DNA of 64,000 bases from Paguma larvata (lineage: Eukaryota; Chordata; Mammalia; Carnivora; Viverridae), in assembly GCA_030068075.1 (NCBI GenBank), contig CM057827.1:74538500-74602499 (forward strand), read 5' to 3'. Made by a program: the position numbers and the translations under genes. This document shows, piece by piece, positions 12,001-23,637 of the stretch (positions are counted from its first letter, which is position 1; every line of letters starts with the position of its first letter). The notes below the pieces were generated by a model. That model saw nothing but the letters and a program-made list of their open reading frames with translations. It made no database searches and was not told where the DNA came from.

Positions 12001-12840
12001 TCTCCATTAGGGGCTGGATGACAATGTGTTTAGAGAACCTGCATGCCACCTTGTTCTGACACACACCCTCAATATTCAGCACCTTGAAACCAATCAGAGC
12101 CGTGACCATTAGGATGAGGGAGGAGCGGTGGAATGGCAGATGAGGCAGAAGATTACAAAGGGATGGAGTTTCCAGGCACTGAACAGATGGGCCACGTGGC
12201 TAAGCTGACCATAAATCACAGGCCATAAAGGAAGTCACAGAGACTGCAAAAATAACTAAAAACAACACAAAATAATACAACACAAGCTCAAACAGTTGGG
12301 AACTTGAAAAGATTAATACTCATATGATAAACTCTGAGTCTTCTGTGATATTTTTCTACAGCTTTATTCTTATTCTTTGAGTACTAGACGCATACTTTCC
12401 CCTACTCCTGCCCTCAGCTGCCCATACACAGTGACTGCCCCTCATGGGTCTGGTTCCTGCTCCATCCTCCTTCTCTAGGATGCCAGCAGCAACTTGTCCC
12501 ATAGAGGCTGACATCACTGGTGAGTGGAGGAAAACACTTTTTGCATTCCTGCAACAGAGAAACCTTAGCTTGCTGATTTACTCACTATAGATTTTCCTTC
12601 TGTCCCTCCCACTTACCTGCTTTGCCAAGAAAATTGAAAGAATAGCATCATGAAAGATTCAGATACATTATAGTTCCCCCCAAATCAAAGGGATCCTATA
12701 CAGGATCATTAAAGACACTCACAAGGAGCTATATAAAACAGTCAGAGTGGCAGCTAACTGTATCCCCAGGAGGCAGTGACCAAGTGATGCTGCAGAGATC
12801 TGGGATTGCCAACCTGAAATTACTTGGCCTGGGGAATTAT
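12001..12840 (-). promoter_or_regulatory. Conserved block: candidate OR 1 promoter
   Basis: Over about 300 bp (12541-12840) I count about 6 differences from unit 2 (41965-42270), roughly 2%, against about 10% in neighbouring non-coding sequence. It contains TATATAAAA at 12730-12738, which is canonical on the plus strand and reads TTTTATATA on the minus strand. An O/E-like motif TTCCCCAGGCCA lies on the minus strand at 12825-12836, flanked by TAATT homeodomain cores. A second O/E-like motif ATCCCCAGGAGG lies at 12762-12773. O/E plus homeodomain sites near a TSS is the usual OR promoter arrangement. Strand and use are inferred. Confidence 0.5.
12617..12700 (-). other. Candidate 5' non-coding exon of OR 1
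   Basis: On the minus strand the sequence reads GGCAAAGCAG/GTAAGTGGGAG, a near-perfect splice donor with the exon 3' end at 12617. Splicing to the acceptor at 6227 would remove an intron of about 6.39 kb. The exon 5' end near 12700 is a guess, about 30 bp from the TATA-like element. The same donor is at 42041/42040 in unit 2. No coding potential is claimed. Confidence 0.45.
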
Positions 12841-14167
12841 TGCCTATGCGTGTTTTGGTTTCTTAATGTAGCCCAGCAAAGAAGCTAACAGTGTTAATAA
12901 GAAAAAAATGAGACGCATTTCGTTTTCTAACAAACAGGTCTTTTCCATTTTTTAGAGTGGCTTTAAATCTTTGTCCTATGATGCCTAAAGGTGAATTTCT
13001 GAGCAACATTAAAAACTGTCCAATTGTTAACCACTTATTCCTTTCTATGTGGATTACCATAATAATATTTAACTTAAACACAGAAATATCAACAAGTATG
13101 AAGAATAATACATGGAGATAAAACCTTATTATATTGCATGAGAAAAGTAGAGAGAATATATAATGAAAGTAAAATAGATTTCAAATATAACGCTTTTATA
13201 CATACACTATTGAATCCTCACAACCACACTGTGAAGCAGGTGTTGTCACCTAATCTCAAATTATATTTCATTAAAAATTATACACATATTAGAAGTCTAG
13301 TATATATTTTATTAATTTAGGACCGTCCAAATTTTTCTTCTCTTTCTCCTACAGCTAACTTCCTTAAATTACAGAAAAGTCACTATTACCCAACATATTC
13401 ATGAAGCACATATGATCTTCAATCCAAATTTTAAGCAGGTACAACAGCAAAAATCAAACTAGATGAACCTCAGTTATGTAAATAAATGCAGACTTCCAGA
13501 CTAAGAGTCCAAGCTTGAGATGTTTCTTCTTTCCTCTTCCTTTATCCCAGAAAAAATCATAAATGTAAATTCCATCCTGAGGCTACAAAATAGATCTACA
13601 ATTCTAAACTATGACACATAAATTAAAAAAAACTTATGTGCAATAAAAATTGACACAGGACAAAAGTGAATACCAAAATAAAAATCAGGCCTCCTAAAAT
13701 CTTGAGCTAGTCACTAAACTCAGCAATCTCAAAAAGAGGTGGATACTCTTTGAAAGGATCTTCCTTTTGAACAGAAACATGGGAATGTGTGAACCCTCAC
13801 TCCACAGAGTAACCAAGGAAAGGGAAAGACACAGATACTGCACTTTGGTATAAGTAGGCCATTTGTGGTAGAATGAAAGAAAACTCAAGGCAAGAGGACG
13901 GGGGGAAGCAGCTAAACACCTGACTATTCCCATCATGTAATGAAAAGGATAAATCATGAGACATATGACCAAAATTTACAAATATGGCTGCTCTGTGTAA
14001 GTAGTTAGCCCATGAATCCAAAGAGAGTTTTCCCAACAGATGAGAGGCGATTTGGAGACAACATTCCAAACTCAGATGCCTTTTATCATATCCATTAAAA
14101 CCCTTAGTTCCTCCTCCACAGTATTCTTTCGCATTTCTAGTATATTCAATTAGTATATGAGATTAAT
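12841..14167. other. Duplicated non-coding interval, unit 1
   Basis: Collinear with 42271-43454 of unit 2 until about 13986, where unit 2 switches to L1. No gene; the open frames seen are not conserved between copies. Confidence 0.55.
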
Positions 14168-14285
14168 AATTGGGGTGCCTGACTGGTCCAGTCTATACAG
14201 CATGTGACTCATAATATCAGGGTTGTAAGTCTGAGCTCCACGTTGGGTATGGAGAATATTTAAAAATAAAATATTAAAAAACTAA
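14168..14285 (+). repeat. Degraded CanSINE
   Basis: Decayed head GGGGTGCCTGACTGGTCCAG with a B-box-like region 'gtctgagctccacgttgg' and an A/T-rich tail. Lies in the interval unique to unit 1. Confidence 0.65.
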
Positions 14286-14346
14286 TAAATTATATAATAA
14301 TTTTATTATAAGATAAAGCAGGTGATGACTTATATGAAAATACATC

Positions 14347-14514
14347 AGGGGCCCCTTGGTGGCATAGTTGGTTAAGCATCCAACTCTTGATTTCGGCTCA
14401 GGTCATGATCTTGCAGTTTGTGAGTTTGAGCCCCACATTGGGTTCCACGTGTGGAGTCTGCATGGGATTTTCACTCTCTCTCTCAAAATAAATAAACTTA
14501 AAAAAAAAAACTTT
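14347..14514 (+). repeat. CanSINE
   Basis: Head 'ggggccccttggtggcatag', then GTTGGTTAAGCATCCAACTC, 'gtttgagccccacattggg', a TCTCTCTC segment and the AAAATAAATAAACTT tail typical of carnivoran SINEs. Confidence 0.88.
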
Positions 14515-14725
14515 AAGAAGAAAGAAAAGGGAAAACGGCATAAGGTATATACAATATACAAAATAGAAGGTTACATACAATGAAGAAGTGAAAGTTATGA
14601 TCAAAATTTCCTATGCGCTTTTAAAGATATAACTTTTTTCTAAAATGACAAAAACATATGTGGGTTATGCAATGATATAAATGACAAAGTACGAAGTGAG
14701 AAAAAACAAATTGGAAAAATTCAAG

Positions 14726-14945
14726 AAGCACAAGCATACCTTATTCTTTCGCACTTCACTTTATTTCACTTTGCAGACATTGCAGTTTTTACAAATTCAA
14801 GTTTTTGGCAACCCTGCATTAAGCGTCTATTGGTGCCACTGTTTCAACAGTATTTGGTGCCTTTGTGTCTCTGTTTCACATCTTTTTATGCTCACAAATT
14901 TTGAAATTTTTTCATTATTAGTATATTTTTAGGGAGATCTGTGCA
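14726..14945 (+). mobile_element. Tigger1-like DNA transposon 5' fragment
   Basis: Begins AAGCATACCTTATTCTTTCG, like the Tigger1 terminal repeat (CAGGCATACCTC...). It continues through 'cacttcactttattt', 'gacattgcagtttttacaaa' and 'ggcaaccctgcattaagcg', which follow the Tigger1 consensus I remember. Non-autonomous fragment with no transposase frame. An old eutherian insertion, useful for dating the surrounding interval. Confidence 0.7.
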
Positions 14946-15535
14946 GTAACTCTGGAAAATAGTATGGAGGTTTCACAAAGAGTTAAAAACAGAACTAGCC
15001 TATGGTCCAGCAATTACAATACTAAGTATTTATCCAAAGGACACAAAAATACTGATTCAAAAGGGGCACATACACCCCAATGTTTACAGTAGCACTATCA
15101 ACAATAGCCAAATTACAGAAACGGCCCAAATGACTTGCCATTTGCAACAACGTGGATGGAATTAGAGTGTATTATGCTAAGTGAAATAAGTCAGAGAAAT
15201 ATAGGTACCATATGATTTCGCTCAAATGTGTAATTTAAGAAACAAAACAGATGAACATAGGAGAAGAGAAGGAAAAAAAAGATGAAAACAGAGAGGGAGG
15301 CAAACCATAAGAGACCCTTGAGTACAGAGAACACACTGAGGGTTGCTAGAGGGGGAGTGGAGAGGGCAAGTGCTAAATGGGTGAGAGACATTAAGGAGGA
15401 CACTCATTGGGATGAGCACTGGGAGTTGTATGCAAATGATCGATCATGAAATTCTACTCCTAAATCCAATACTATCCTACAAATGTTAACTAACTTGAAA
15501 TTAAATATAAACTTGGAAGAAGAAAAAGAAATAAA
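14946..15535 (+). repeat. L1 3' fragment
   Basis: Decayed ORF2 C-terminal sequence ('ggtccagcaattacaatact', 'ttgccatttgcaacaacgtgg') followed by an L1 3' UTR ending in A-rich sequence. No open frame. Confidence 0.78.
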
Positions 15536-15824
15536 AAATATAGATTAAAATAAGATCTAGATATGAAAAATTAGTGTTCTTTAGCATTCACTATAATTAG
15601 TAAAGAAAAATATTCAACATGAAATGAAAGAAGCGTTGAACCTACAGTCTCAAGAGCCTGTCATGACCTGGCGGAAAAAAAGTTATTGCATGGGTCACAT
15701 CAAGGCCAATCCAGTTGAAGTTACCAAACTCCACCTGCACAAAATAAACAGCATACAAAATAACAAAGAAACAAACACCTTTGAAAAAAGAGTTCCTATG
15801 AGGTCTTATTAAAGAAAACCATTA

Positions 15825-16052
15825 GGGGCACCTGGGTGGCTCAGTCAGTTAAGTCTCCAACTTCGGCTAAGGTCATGATCTCATGGTCCGCGAGTTCTAA
15901 CCCCGCGTTATGCTCTGTGCTGACAGCTCGGATTCTGCAGGCTCAGAGAGCCTGCTTCAGATTCTGAGTCTCCCTCTCTCTCTGCCCCTCCCCTGCTCAC
16001 ACTCTGTTTCACTCTCTCTCAAAAATAAATAAATATTTTTTAAAAATTTAAA
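15825..16052 (+). repeat. CanSINE joined to a nearly full-length L1
   Basis: Head GGGGCACCTGGGTGGCTCAG, B box 'gagttctaaccccgcg', CT-rich region and A/T tail. Its A-rich tail runs directly into the 5' end of the L1 at 16053. The 12-bp repeat AGAAAACCATTA lies just before the SINE (15813-15824) and again after the L1 tail (21324-21335). Confidence 0.9.
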
Positions 16053-16257
16053 AAAGAGGAGGGCCAACATGGCGGAGGAGTAGGGGTCTCCAGTATTTCG
16101 GTTGTCCTTTAAACGGGGACGAATGAAACCAAAGTCTCTCTCAACTCCAAGAATCAGGGAGAAAAGGTGCTGCAACCTAAAGGAACGAATGCGAAAACAG
16201 AAACGCCACAGATAAAATGGGAACTTCAAGAAACCATCTAAAACACATCTAGCCAAA

Positions 16258-17143
16258 ATGACGAAACCGAAGAATTCTCAAAAGAATCTACAGGAAGCAG
16301 TGACAGCTCAAGAATTGATGAAAACAGATATACGCAACATACCAGAACATGGCTACAGAATGATAATCATAAAACTAATCGCTGGGCTTGAAAAAAGCAT
16401 AGATGAATGCAAGGGGTCTCACGCGGCAGAGTTCAAGGACCTTAAAAACGGTCAGGAAGAATTAAAAAAGACCTTGGATGAAATACAAGGCAAATTGGAA
16501 GCAGCCACAGCACAGATTGCTGTGAAGAAGAAACAGTGCATTAGAAGATAAAATCATTGAAAAAAGAGGAAGCAGATAAAAAGAGAGAGAAGCTGATCCA
16601 GGAACAGGTAAGGAGAATTTGAGAGGTGAGCGATGCACTCAAAATAAACAATATCCATATCATAGGACTTCAGAGGAAGAAGAGAGAGAGAAAGGAGTCG
16701 AAGGGGTACTTGAACAAATCATTGCTGAGAACTTCCCCAACATGAGGAAGGAAACGGGCATGGAAATCCAAGAGGCACAGAGAACTCCCCTCAGACGTAA
16801 CTTGAATAGACCTTCTGCACGGCATATCATAGTGAAGCTGGCAAAATACAAAGATAGGGAGAGAATACTGAAAGCAGCTAGGGACAAAAGAATCTTAACA
16901 TACAAAGGCAGACATATAAAGGTAGTAGCAGACTTATCTACAGAAACTTGGCAAGCCAGAAAGGAATGGCAGGATATCTTCAACATAATGAACAGGAAGG
17001 ACATACAACCAAGAATTCTGTATCCGGCTAGCCTGTCATTCAGAATAGAAAGAGAGATCAAGGTTTTTCCCAACAAACAAAAACTGAAAGAATTTATCAC
17101 AAATAAGCCAGCACTGCAAGAGATCCTGAGGGGCACTCTATGA
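16258..17143 (+). pseudogene. L1 ORF1 relic
   Basis: ORF1 encodes the L1 RNA-binding chaperone. The first frame (16258-16551) begins MTKPKNSQKNLQEAVTAQEL and holds the coiled-coil region. It ends early, and a second frame (16619-17143) carries the RRM and C-terminal domain (IIAENFPNM, AQRTPLRRN, KYKDRERILKAAR, then the end at EILRGTL). Frame disruption lies near 16530-16620. Confidence 0.85.
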
Positions 17144-17190
17144 AGGCAAGGTTGCAAAGAACACAAACTGCCAGGGACAGCCTTACAAAC

Positions 17191-20100
17191 ATGAAACCTA
17201 CAGATAATACAGTGACTGTAAGCCCATATTTTTCAATATTAACACTGAATATAAATGGTCTAACACTGAATGTAAATGCACCAATCAAATGACACAGAGT
17301 AACAGAATGGATTAAAAAACAAGACCCATCTATTTGCTGTCTTCAAGAGACTCATCTTAAACCTGAGGACACATTCAGATAGAAAGTGAGGGGATGGAGA
17401 ACTATCTACCAGGCTACTGTAAGTCCGAAGAAAGCTGGAGTAGCCACACTTATATCAGACAAATTAGACTTTAAAATGAACGATGTAATAAGAGATGAAG
17501 AACGACATTATATAAGTCTCAGGGACCATCCAGCAGGAGGAGCTAATAATTATATATATCTACGCGCTGAATTCGGGGGCACCCAAATTTGTAAAACAAC
17601 TAATTACAAACATTAGCAATCTTATCGATAAAAATGTCCTAATAGTAGAAGAACTTAACGCTCCAGTCTCAGCATTGGATAGATCCACAAAACAGAAAAT
17701 CACCACAGAAACAATGGCCCTGAATGACACATTAGAACAGATGGGCCTAACAGACATCTTCAGGGACCTTCACCCAGAAGCAAAGGAATTTACATTCTTC
17801 TCAACTGCACACGGTACATTTTCCAAGATAGACCTCATTCTGGGGCACAGGGAAGCTCTGAATAAACATAAAAGAATTGAGATAATACCATGCACACTGT
17901 CAGACCACAATGCTTTGAAACTTGAAATCAACCACAGGAAAAAGCCTGGAAAATACCCAAAAACATGAAGGCTAAGAAATAACTTACTAAAAGACGAGTG
18001 GGTCAACTAAGCAATCAGAGAAGAAATTAAAAAATACATGGAAACAAATGAAAATGAAAATACAACAATCCAAACATTCTGGGATGTGGCAAAGGCAGTC
18101 CTGAGAGGGAAATATATTGCAATCGAGGTCCACCTCAAGAAACAAGAAAAATCAATAACACAAATTCTAACAGCACACCTAAAGGAACTAGAAGCAGATC
18201 AAATAAAACAACCCAAGCCCAGCAGAAAGAGAGAAATAACAAAGATCAGGGCACCAATTAATCATATGGAAACAGAAAAAGTAATGGAACACATCAATGA
18301 AACCAAGAGCTGGTTCTTTGAAAAAATAAACAAAACAGACAAACCGCTAGCCAGGCTTCTCAAAAAGAAAAGAGAGAGAACTCAAATAGATAAAATCATG
18401 AATGAAAAGGCAGTAATTACAACCAATCCCTTAGAAATAAAAGCAATCGTCAGAGAATACTATGAAAAATTATATGCCACCAAACTTGGCAATCTGGAAG
18501 AAATGGACAGCTTCCTAAATAGTCACATGCTACCAAAACACAAACGGGAAGAAATAGAAAATTTGAACAGACCCATAACTAGCGAAGAAATACAATCAGT
18601 TATCAAAAACCTCCCAGCAAATAAAAGCCCTGGACCAGATGGCTTCCCTGTCGAATTTTACCAGACATTTAAAACAGAGTTAATTCCTATCCTCCTCAAG
18701 CTGTTCCAAAAATTGAACCGGAAGGAAAATCCCGGACTCATTCTATGAAGTCAGCATCACATTGATTCCCAAACCAGATAAAGACCCAGCAAAGAAAGAA
18801 AATTACAGACCAATATCCCTGATGAATATGGATGCAAAAATTTTGAAGAAGATACTAGCAAATCGAATCTAACAGCATATAAGGAGAATTATCCACCATG
18901 AGCAAGTAGGATTCATCCCTGGTTTGCAGGGCTGGTTCAATATTCCCAAATCGATCAACGTGATACATCACATTAACAAAAGAAACGATAAGAACCATAT
19001 GATCCTGTCAATAGATGTGGAAGAAGCATTTGGCAAAATACAACATCTTTTCCTGATAAAAACCCTCGAGAAAGTCGGGATAGAAGGAACATACTTAAAC
19101 ATCATGAAAGCCATCTATGAAAAGCCCACAGCTAATATCATCCTCAATGGGGAAAACCTGAGAGCCTTCCCCCTGAGATCAGAAATACGACAGGGGTGTC
19201 CACTCTCACCACTGCTATTTAACATAGTGTTGGAAGTCCTAGCATCAGCAATCAGACAACAAAACAAAATAAAAGGCATCAAGATTGGCAAGGAGGAAGT
19301 CAAACTCTCACTTTTTGCAGATGACATGATACTTTACATGGAAAACCCGACAGAATCCACCAAAAGCCTGCTAGAACTGATCCATGAATTCAGCAAAGTT
19401 GCAGGGTGCAAAATCAATGTACAGAAATTGGTGGCATTTCTATACACCATCAATGAAGCAGCAGAAAGAGAAATAAAGAAGCTAATCCCCTTCACAATCG
19501 CACCAAAAACCATCAAATACCTAGGAATAAACCTAACCAAAATGTAAAAGACCTCTTCGCTGAAAACTATAAGAAACTTATGAAGGAAATTGAGGAAGAC
19601 ACAAGGAAATGGAAAAACATCCCATGCTCATGGATCGGAAGAATAAATATCGTTAAAATGGCAATACTACCCAAAGCAATCTACACATTCAATGCAATCC
19701 CAATCAAAATTGCACCAGCATTCTTCTCAAAGCTAGAGCAAACAATCGTAAAATTTGTATGGAACCACAAAGGACCTCGAACAGCCAAAGTAATACTGAA
19801 GAATAAAACCAAGGCGGGAGGCATCACAATCCCAGACTTTAACCTCTACTACAAAGCGTAGTCATCAAGACAGTATGGTATTGGCACAAAAACAGACACA
19901 TAGACCAATGGAATAGAATAGAAAACTCAGAAATGGATCCGCAAGTATATGGTCAACTAATCTTTGACAAAGCGAGAAAATGTATCCAATGGAAAAAAGA
20001 CAGTCTCTTTAATAAATGGTGCTGGGAGAACTGGACAGTAACATGCAAAAGAATGAAGCTAGACCACTTCCTTACACCACTCACAAAAATAAACTCTAAA

Positions 20101-21060
20101 TGGATAAAAGATCTGAATGTGAGACAGGAAACCATCAAAATCCTAGAGGAGAAAGCAGGAAAAAGCCTCTTTGACCTAAGACGCACCAATTTCTTACTCG
20201 ACACGTCTCCAAAGGCAAGGGATTTAAAAGCAAAAATGAACTACTAGGACCTCATCAAAATAAAAAGCTTCTGCACGGCAAAAGAAACAACCAACAAAAC
20301 TGATAGGCAACCAACGGAATGGGAAAAGATCATCGCAAATGACATATCGGATAAAGGACTAATATCTAAAATTTATAAAGAACTTACCAAACTCCACACC
20401 CGAAAAACGAATAATCCAGTGAAGAAATGGGCGGAAGATATGAATAGACACTTCTCCAAAGAAGACATCCAAATGGCAAACAGACACATGAAACGATGCT
20501 CAAGGTCACTCATCATCAGGGAAATACAAATGAAAACCACACTGAGATACTACCTCACACCAGTCAGAGTGGCTTAAATGAACAAATCAGGAAACTGTAG
20601 ATGCTGGCGAGGATGTGGAGAAACAGGTACCCTCTTGCACTGTTAGTGGGAATGCAAACTGGTGCAGCCACTCTGGAGAACAGTGTGAGGTTCCTCAAAA
20701 AAATGAAAATAGACTTACCCTATGACCCAGCAATAGCACTGTTAGGAATATACCCAAGAGACACAGGACTGCTGATGCATACTGGTGCAGTCACATGCAC
20801 GGGGCACGTGTACCCTTATGTTCATAGCAGCACTTTCGACAATAGCCAAATCATGGAAAGAGACTAAGTGTCCACCAATTGATGATTGGAAAAAGAAGAT
20901 GTGGTACATATATACAACGGAATACTATGCAGCAATGAGAAAGAATGAAATCTGGCCATGTGTGGCAACATGGATGTAACTGAAGGATATTATGCTAAGT
21001 GAAATAAGTGAGACAGAGAAAGAGAGGTGCCATATGTTCCCATGCATAGGTAGGCTTTCA
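17191..21060 (+). pseudogene. L1 ORF2 relic
   Basis: ORF2 encodes an endonuclease plus reverse transcriptase. It is broken into frames at about 17386-17616, 17675-17968, 18038-18748, 18924-19547, 19580-19861, 19933-20247 and 20785-20979. The RT FADD motif is present ([11 protein letters not shown] near 19314), but motif A reads VEEAFGK instead of AEKAFDK. A short imperfect duplication of 'taacactgaat' lies at 17240-17271. Not able to encode a working protein. Confidence 0.85.
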
Positions 21061-21310
21061 GAGACCTAACAGAAAACCAGCGGGGAGGGGAAGAGGGGAA
21101 GGAAGTAGAGGGGAAAAAAGCCACAGAGAGGAAGAAAGATATAACATGGGAGACTCTCAAAGACTAAGAACAAACTGAGGGGAGAGATGGGTGTGGGAGG
21201 GGGGAGAGTGGGTGATGGGCACGGAGAAGGGCACTTGTTGGGATTATCACAGGGTGCTGTATGGAAACCAAATTGACAATAAATTATTCAAAAAAATTTA
21301 AAGAAATAAA

Positions 21311-23290
21311 ATAAAGAAAATAGAGAAAACCATTAAAGAATAAGTTCCATTAATCAAAGAATGATTATACATATTGAACTAAAAGCCTAATATTAAAGAA
21401 TTTTCGGGACCAGGATTAAAGAACAAAATGCAAATGTTACCAACATGACAGTTTTAAAGAATAATTATCTTTAAAAAATTTTTTTAAAAATTTCTACTGA
21501 AAACTTCTGGCTTTCCTCACCTTTCACAGTGGAAGAAAATTAACAGATCATTTTAAGGGTACTTAACTAAGTATGTTAAAGTATAAAGGTAATGATTAAA
21601 GGAACTAGGAATACTAAAATCAAATAAATTGAGTGAAGGGGGAATGGGAATGGGGTAAAGGGTCAAGGTACAATAATTTCTTTCTCATAGTGAGAAATCA
21701 ATGGATACTACTTTGGAGGTAATACAAAAATAAATTATTAACTTATAAACAGTGAATAATTAAAATGAACTATAAACCGTCAAAGTTGTTAAAACATTCA
21801 CATACAAAAGAAATAATACATCAGATAGAGAAATTTTAATGAAAGGATGAAATGGATGCAAAAAATTTACTCATTCATTTGCTATATAATATTCCTGAGC
21901 ACCCATACCCAGGATGGTGCTGAGTTACAGGGATATAGAGTTGCTAACCGTGGAGTCTTAACAAGTGGGGTAGGTATATGTGTTAATCAATCACACGAAC
22001 TATTATAAAATTGCAACCACAGAAGTTACTCTGCGAAAGACTGAATATCCCATTAAGAGAAGAATTTGATGAAAACAGGAAAATCAGGGCAGGCTTCCCT
22101 GAGGAAGGGACACTGGCACTAAGATCTGAAGAATAAACGAAAGGTACTTAAGCAGGGAGGACAAAGAGTTTCCTGCAGAGGAACAATTTGTGCTCCCCCT
22201 TGAGGCCAGAGGTGGCATTGGGAGTTGTGTCTGGAACCACTCTGGGAAAATGAGGTGAACATTATACAGGAAGCGGCTGAATTAAGTAGTGAGGGATTGC
22301 TTCTGAGAGAACGAAAAGCAAGATTTGAAAGCAGATGAGTGTTCTGACAGACTTGACATTTATGAATATCACCCTGACTACAGGATACAGAAAGGATTTG
22401 AAGGAATCATAACTGGATGGCAGTGAGCCAATGAGAATGCAACAAGTGTTTTTGAGAATAGGTATAAGAGTTTGGGGAGTAGGTAGATTTGCCATATATT
22501 TAGGACAGACAATCAAGAGGGTTAGATGATGGTGTTAGTTTGAAATGCATTCACTCTAACTAATGCTTAAAGTTGAAGAATGATTCAACTCCTCCAGGAT
22601 GCCTAATCCAATGACTTTACCATATTTTTACTGTCCCTCGCTCTCCTGATGTGTTCTCTCTCTTATTTCCTTTCCCAGCATAAACTTCATGGGCAATTCT
22701 CTTGCTGCCTTTTATTTTGTTGTATTCCCTTAGCCAAACAACAAACCTGCCACGCTATGTTTCCACTATATCCACTTTTCTGAGTGAAAGTACCTATTGT
22801 AAGTTATCCTATGCAAGCCTTGCCATTGTATATAGTGCGTGGGGACAGGAAGCTAATAACTTATCTTCAAATCAAGAGGGATCCAACTCAAACAGCTGTA
22901 TTACTCAACAGGTAATGAACCATACCTGAGTAATATCATCTGAACTTCATTTAAGAGGCAAGATCTCAGACTTTCAGCTGATACCATAAAGAGATGAGAG
23001 GTGGGGAATCTTGGGAAGGGGTGAAAGTACTTTGTACATGTGAGGGGCTTAAATTGTTGAAGCCAGGGAGTAGATGATGGTAGCTTTTCCATAACAGGAG
23101 CACCATCAATTCCTCCCATCCAGCCTGAATATACACTCCACTCCCCACCAAGAGACAAGGTCTATTCTTTCCCACCTTTTGAATCTGAGCTGACCTCAGT
23201 GATTAGGTTGACAAATCAAGTGAACCAAAAGTGAATCCTAGGGCCTCTGACAGTAGGCATGGGATTTACGAGTCATAAGAGGAGTGTGAG
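21311..23290. other. Non-coding interval with old repeat fragments, unit 1 only
   Basis: No gene. About 21880-22540 resembles an old mammalian repeat ('gcaggcttccctgaggaagg', 'cactggcactaagatctgaag'). About 23160-23260 resembles an MLT1-type LTR fragment (ERVL-MaLR), with 'tttgaatctgagctgacctc'. Both identifications are from memory and tentative. Confidence 0.4.
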
Positions 23291-23637
23291 TTTAACATAA
23301 AAGAAACTGCCAAATGGTTTTCCAAAGTGGCTATACATTTTACATTACCACCAGTAATGAGTGACAGTTCCAGATACTCCAAAGCCTCAAGAGCACTTGA
23401 AATTAACAGAATTTCTTTTCTATTCTATCCCTCCTTCTCTTTCTTTTCTTTTGTCTCTAACCTTATTTTTTACATATTCATTTATTTCCATTAAGAACTA
23501 ACAGTGTTCATCATCTTTTCATGTGTTTGTTACCCACATATTTTCTTTGGGAAAGTATCTGTTCAGATCTTTTGTCATTGAAATTGGGTCATTTTTTCCT
23601 ATTATTGAAAACTCTTTCTAAATTCAAAATTTAATTC
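23291..23637 (-). repeat. Antisense ancient L1, ORF2 3' part
   Basis: The plus strand reads 'aactgccaaatggttttccaaagtggct', the reverse complement of the L1 ORF2 C-terminal region. It appears to be the far end of the antisense L1 that resumes at 25256 after a sense L1 insertion. Confidence 0.6.

Larger units (their letters stand above)
16053..21310 (+). mobile_element. L1 retrotransposon, nearly full length, decayed (unit 1)
   Basis: Starts with an L1 5' motif (GGCCAACATGGCGGAGGAG) and has a short 5' UTR of about 205 bp. Decayed ORF1 (16258-17143), decayed ORF2 (17191-21060), a G-rich 3' UTR and an A-rich tail follow. Its 5' UTR lacks about 1.25 kb present in the L1 at 44965. Sense relative to the window and opposite to the OR genes. 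Confidence 0.88.

Noticed and set aside
15825..15900. tRNA-like gene with A and B boxes
   Set aside because: This is the tRNA-derived head of a CanSINE; the cloverleaf is not maintained. The same applies to the other SINE heads.
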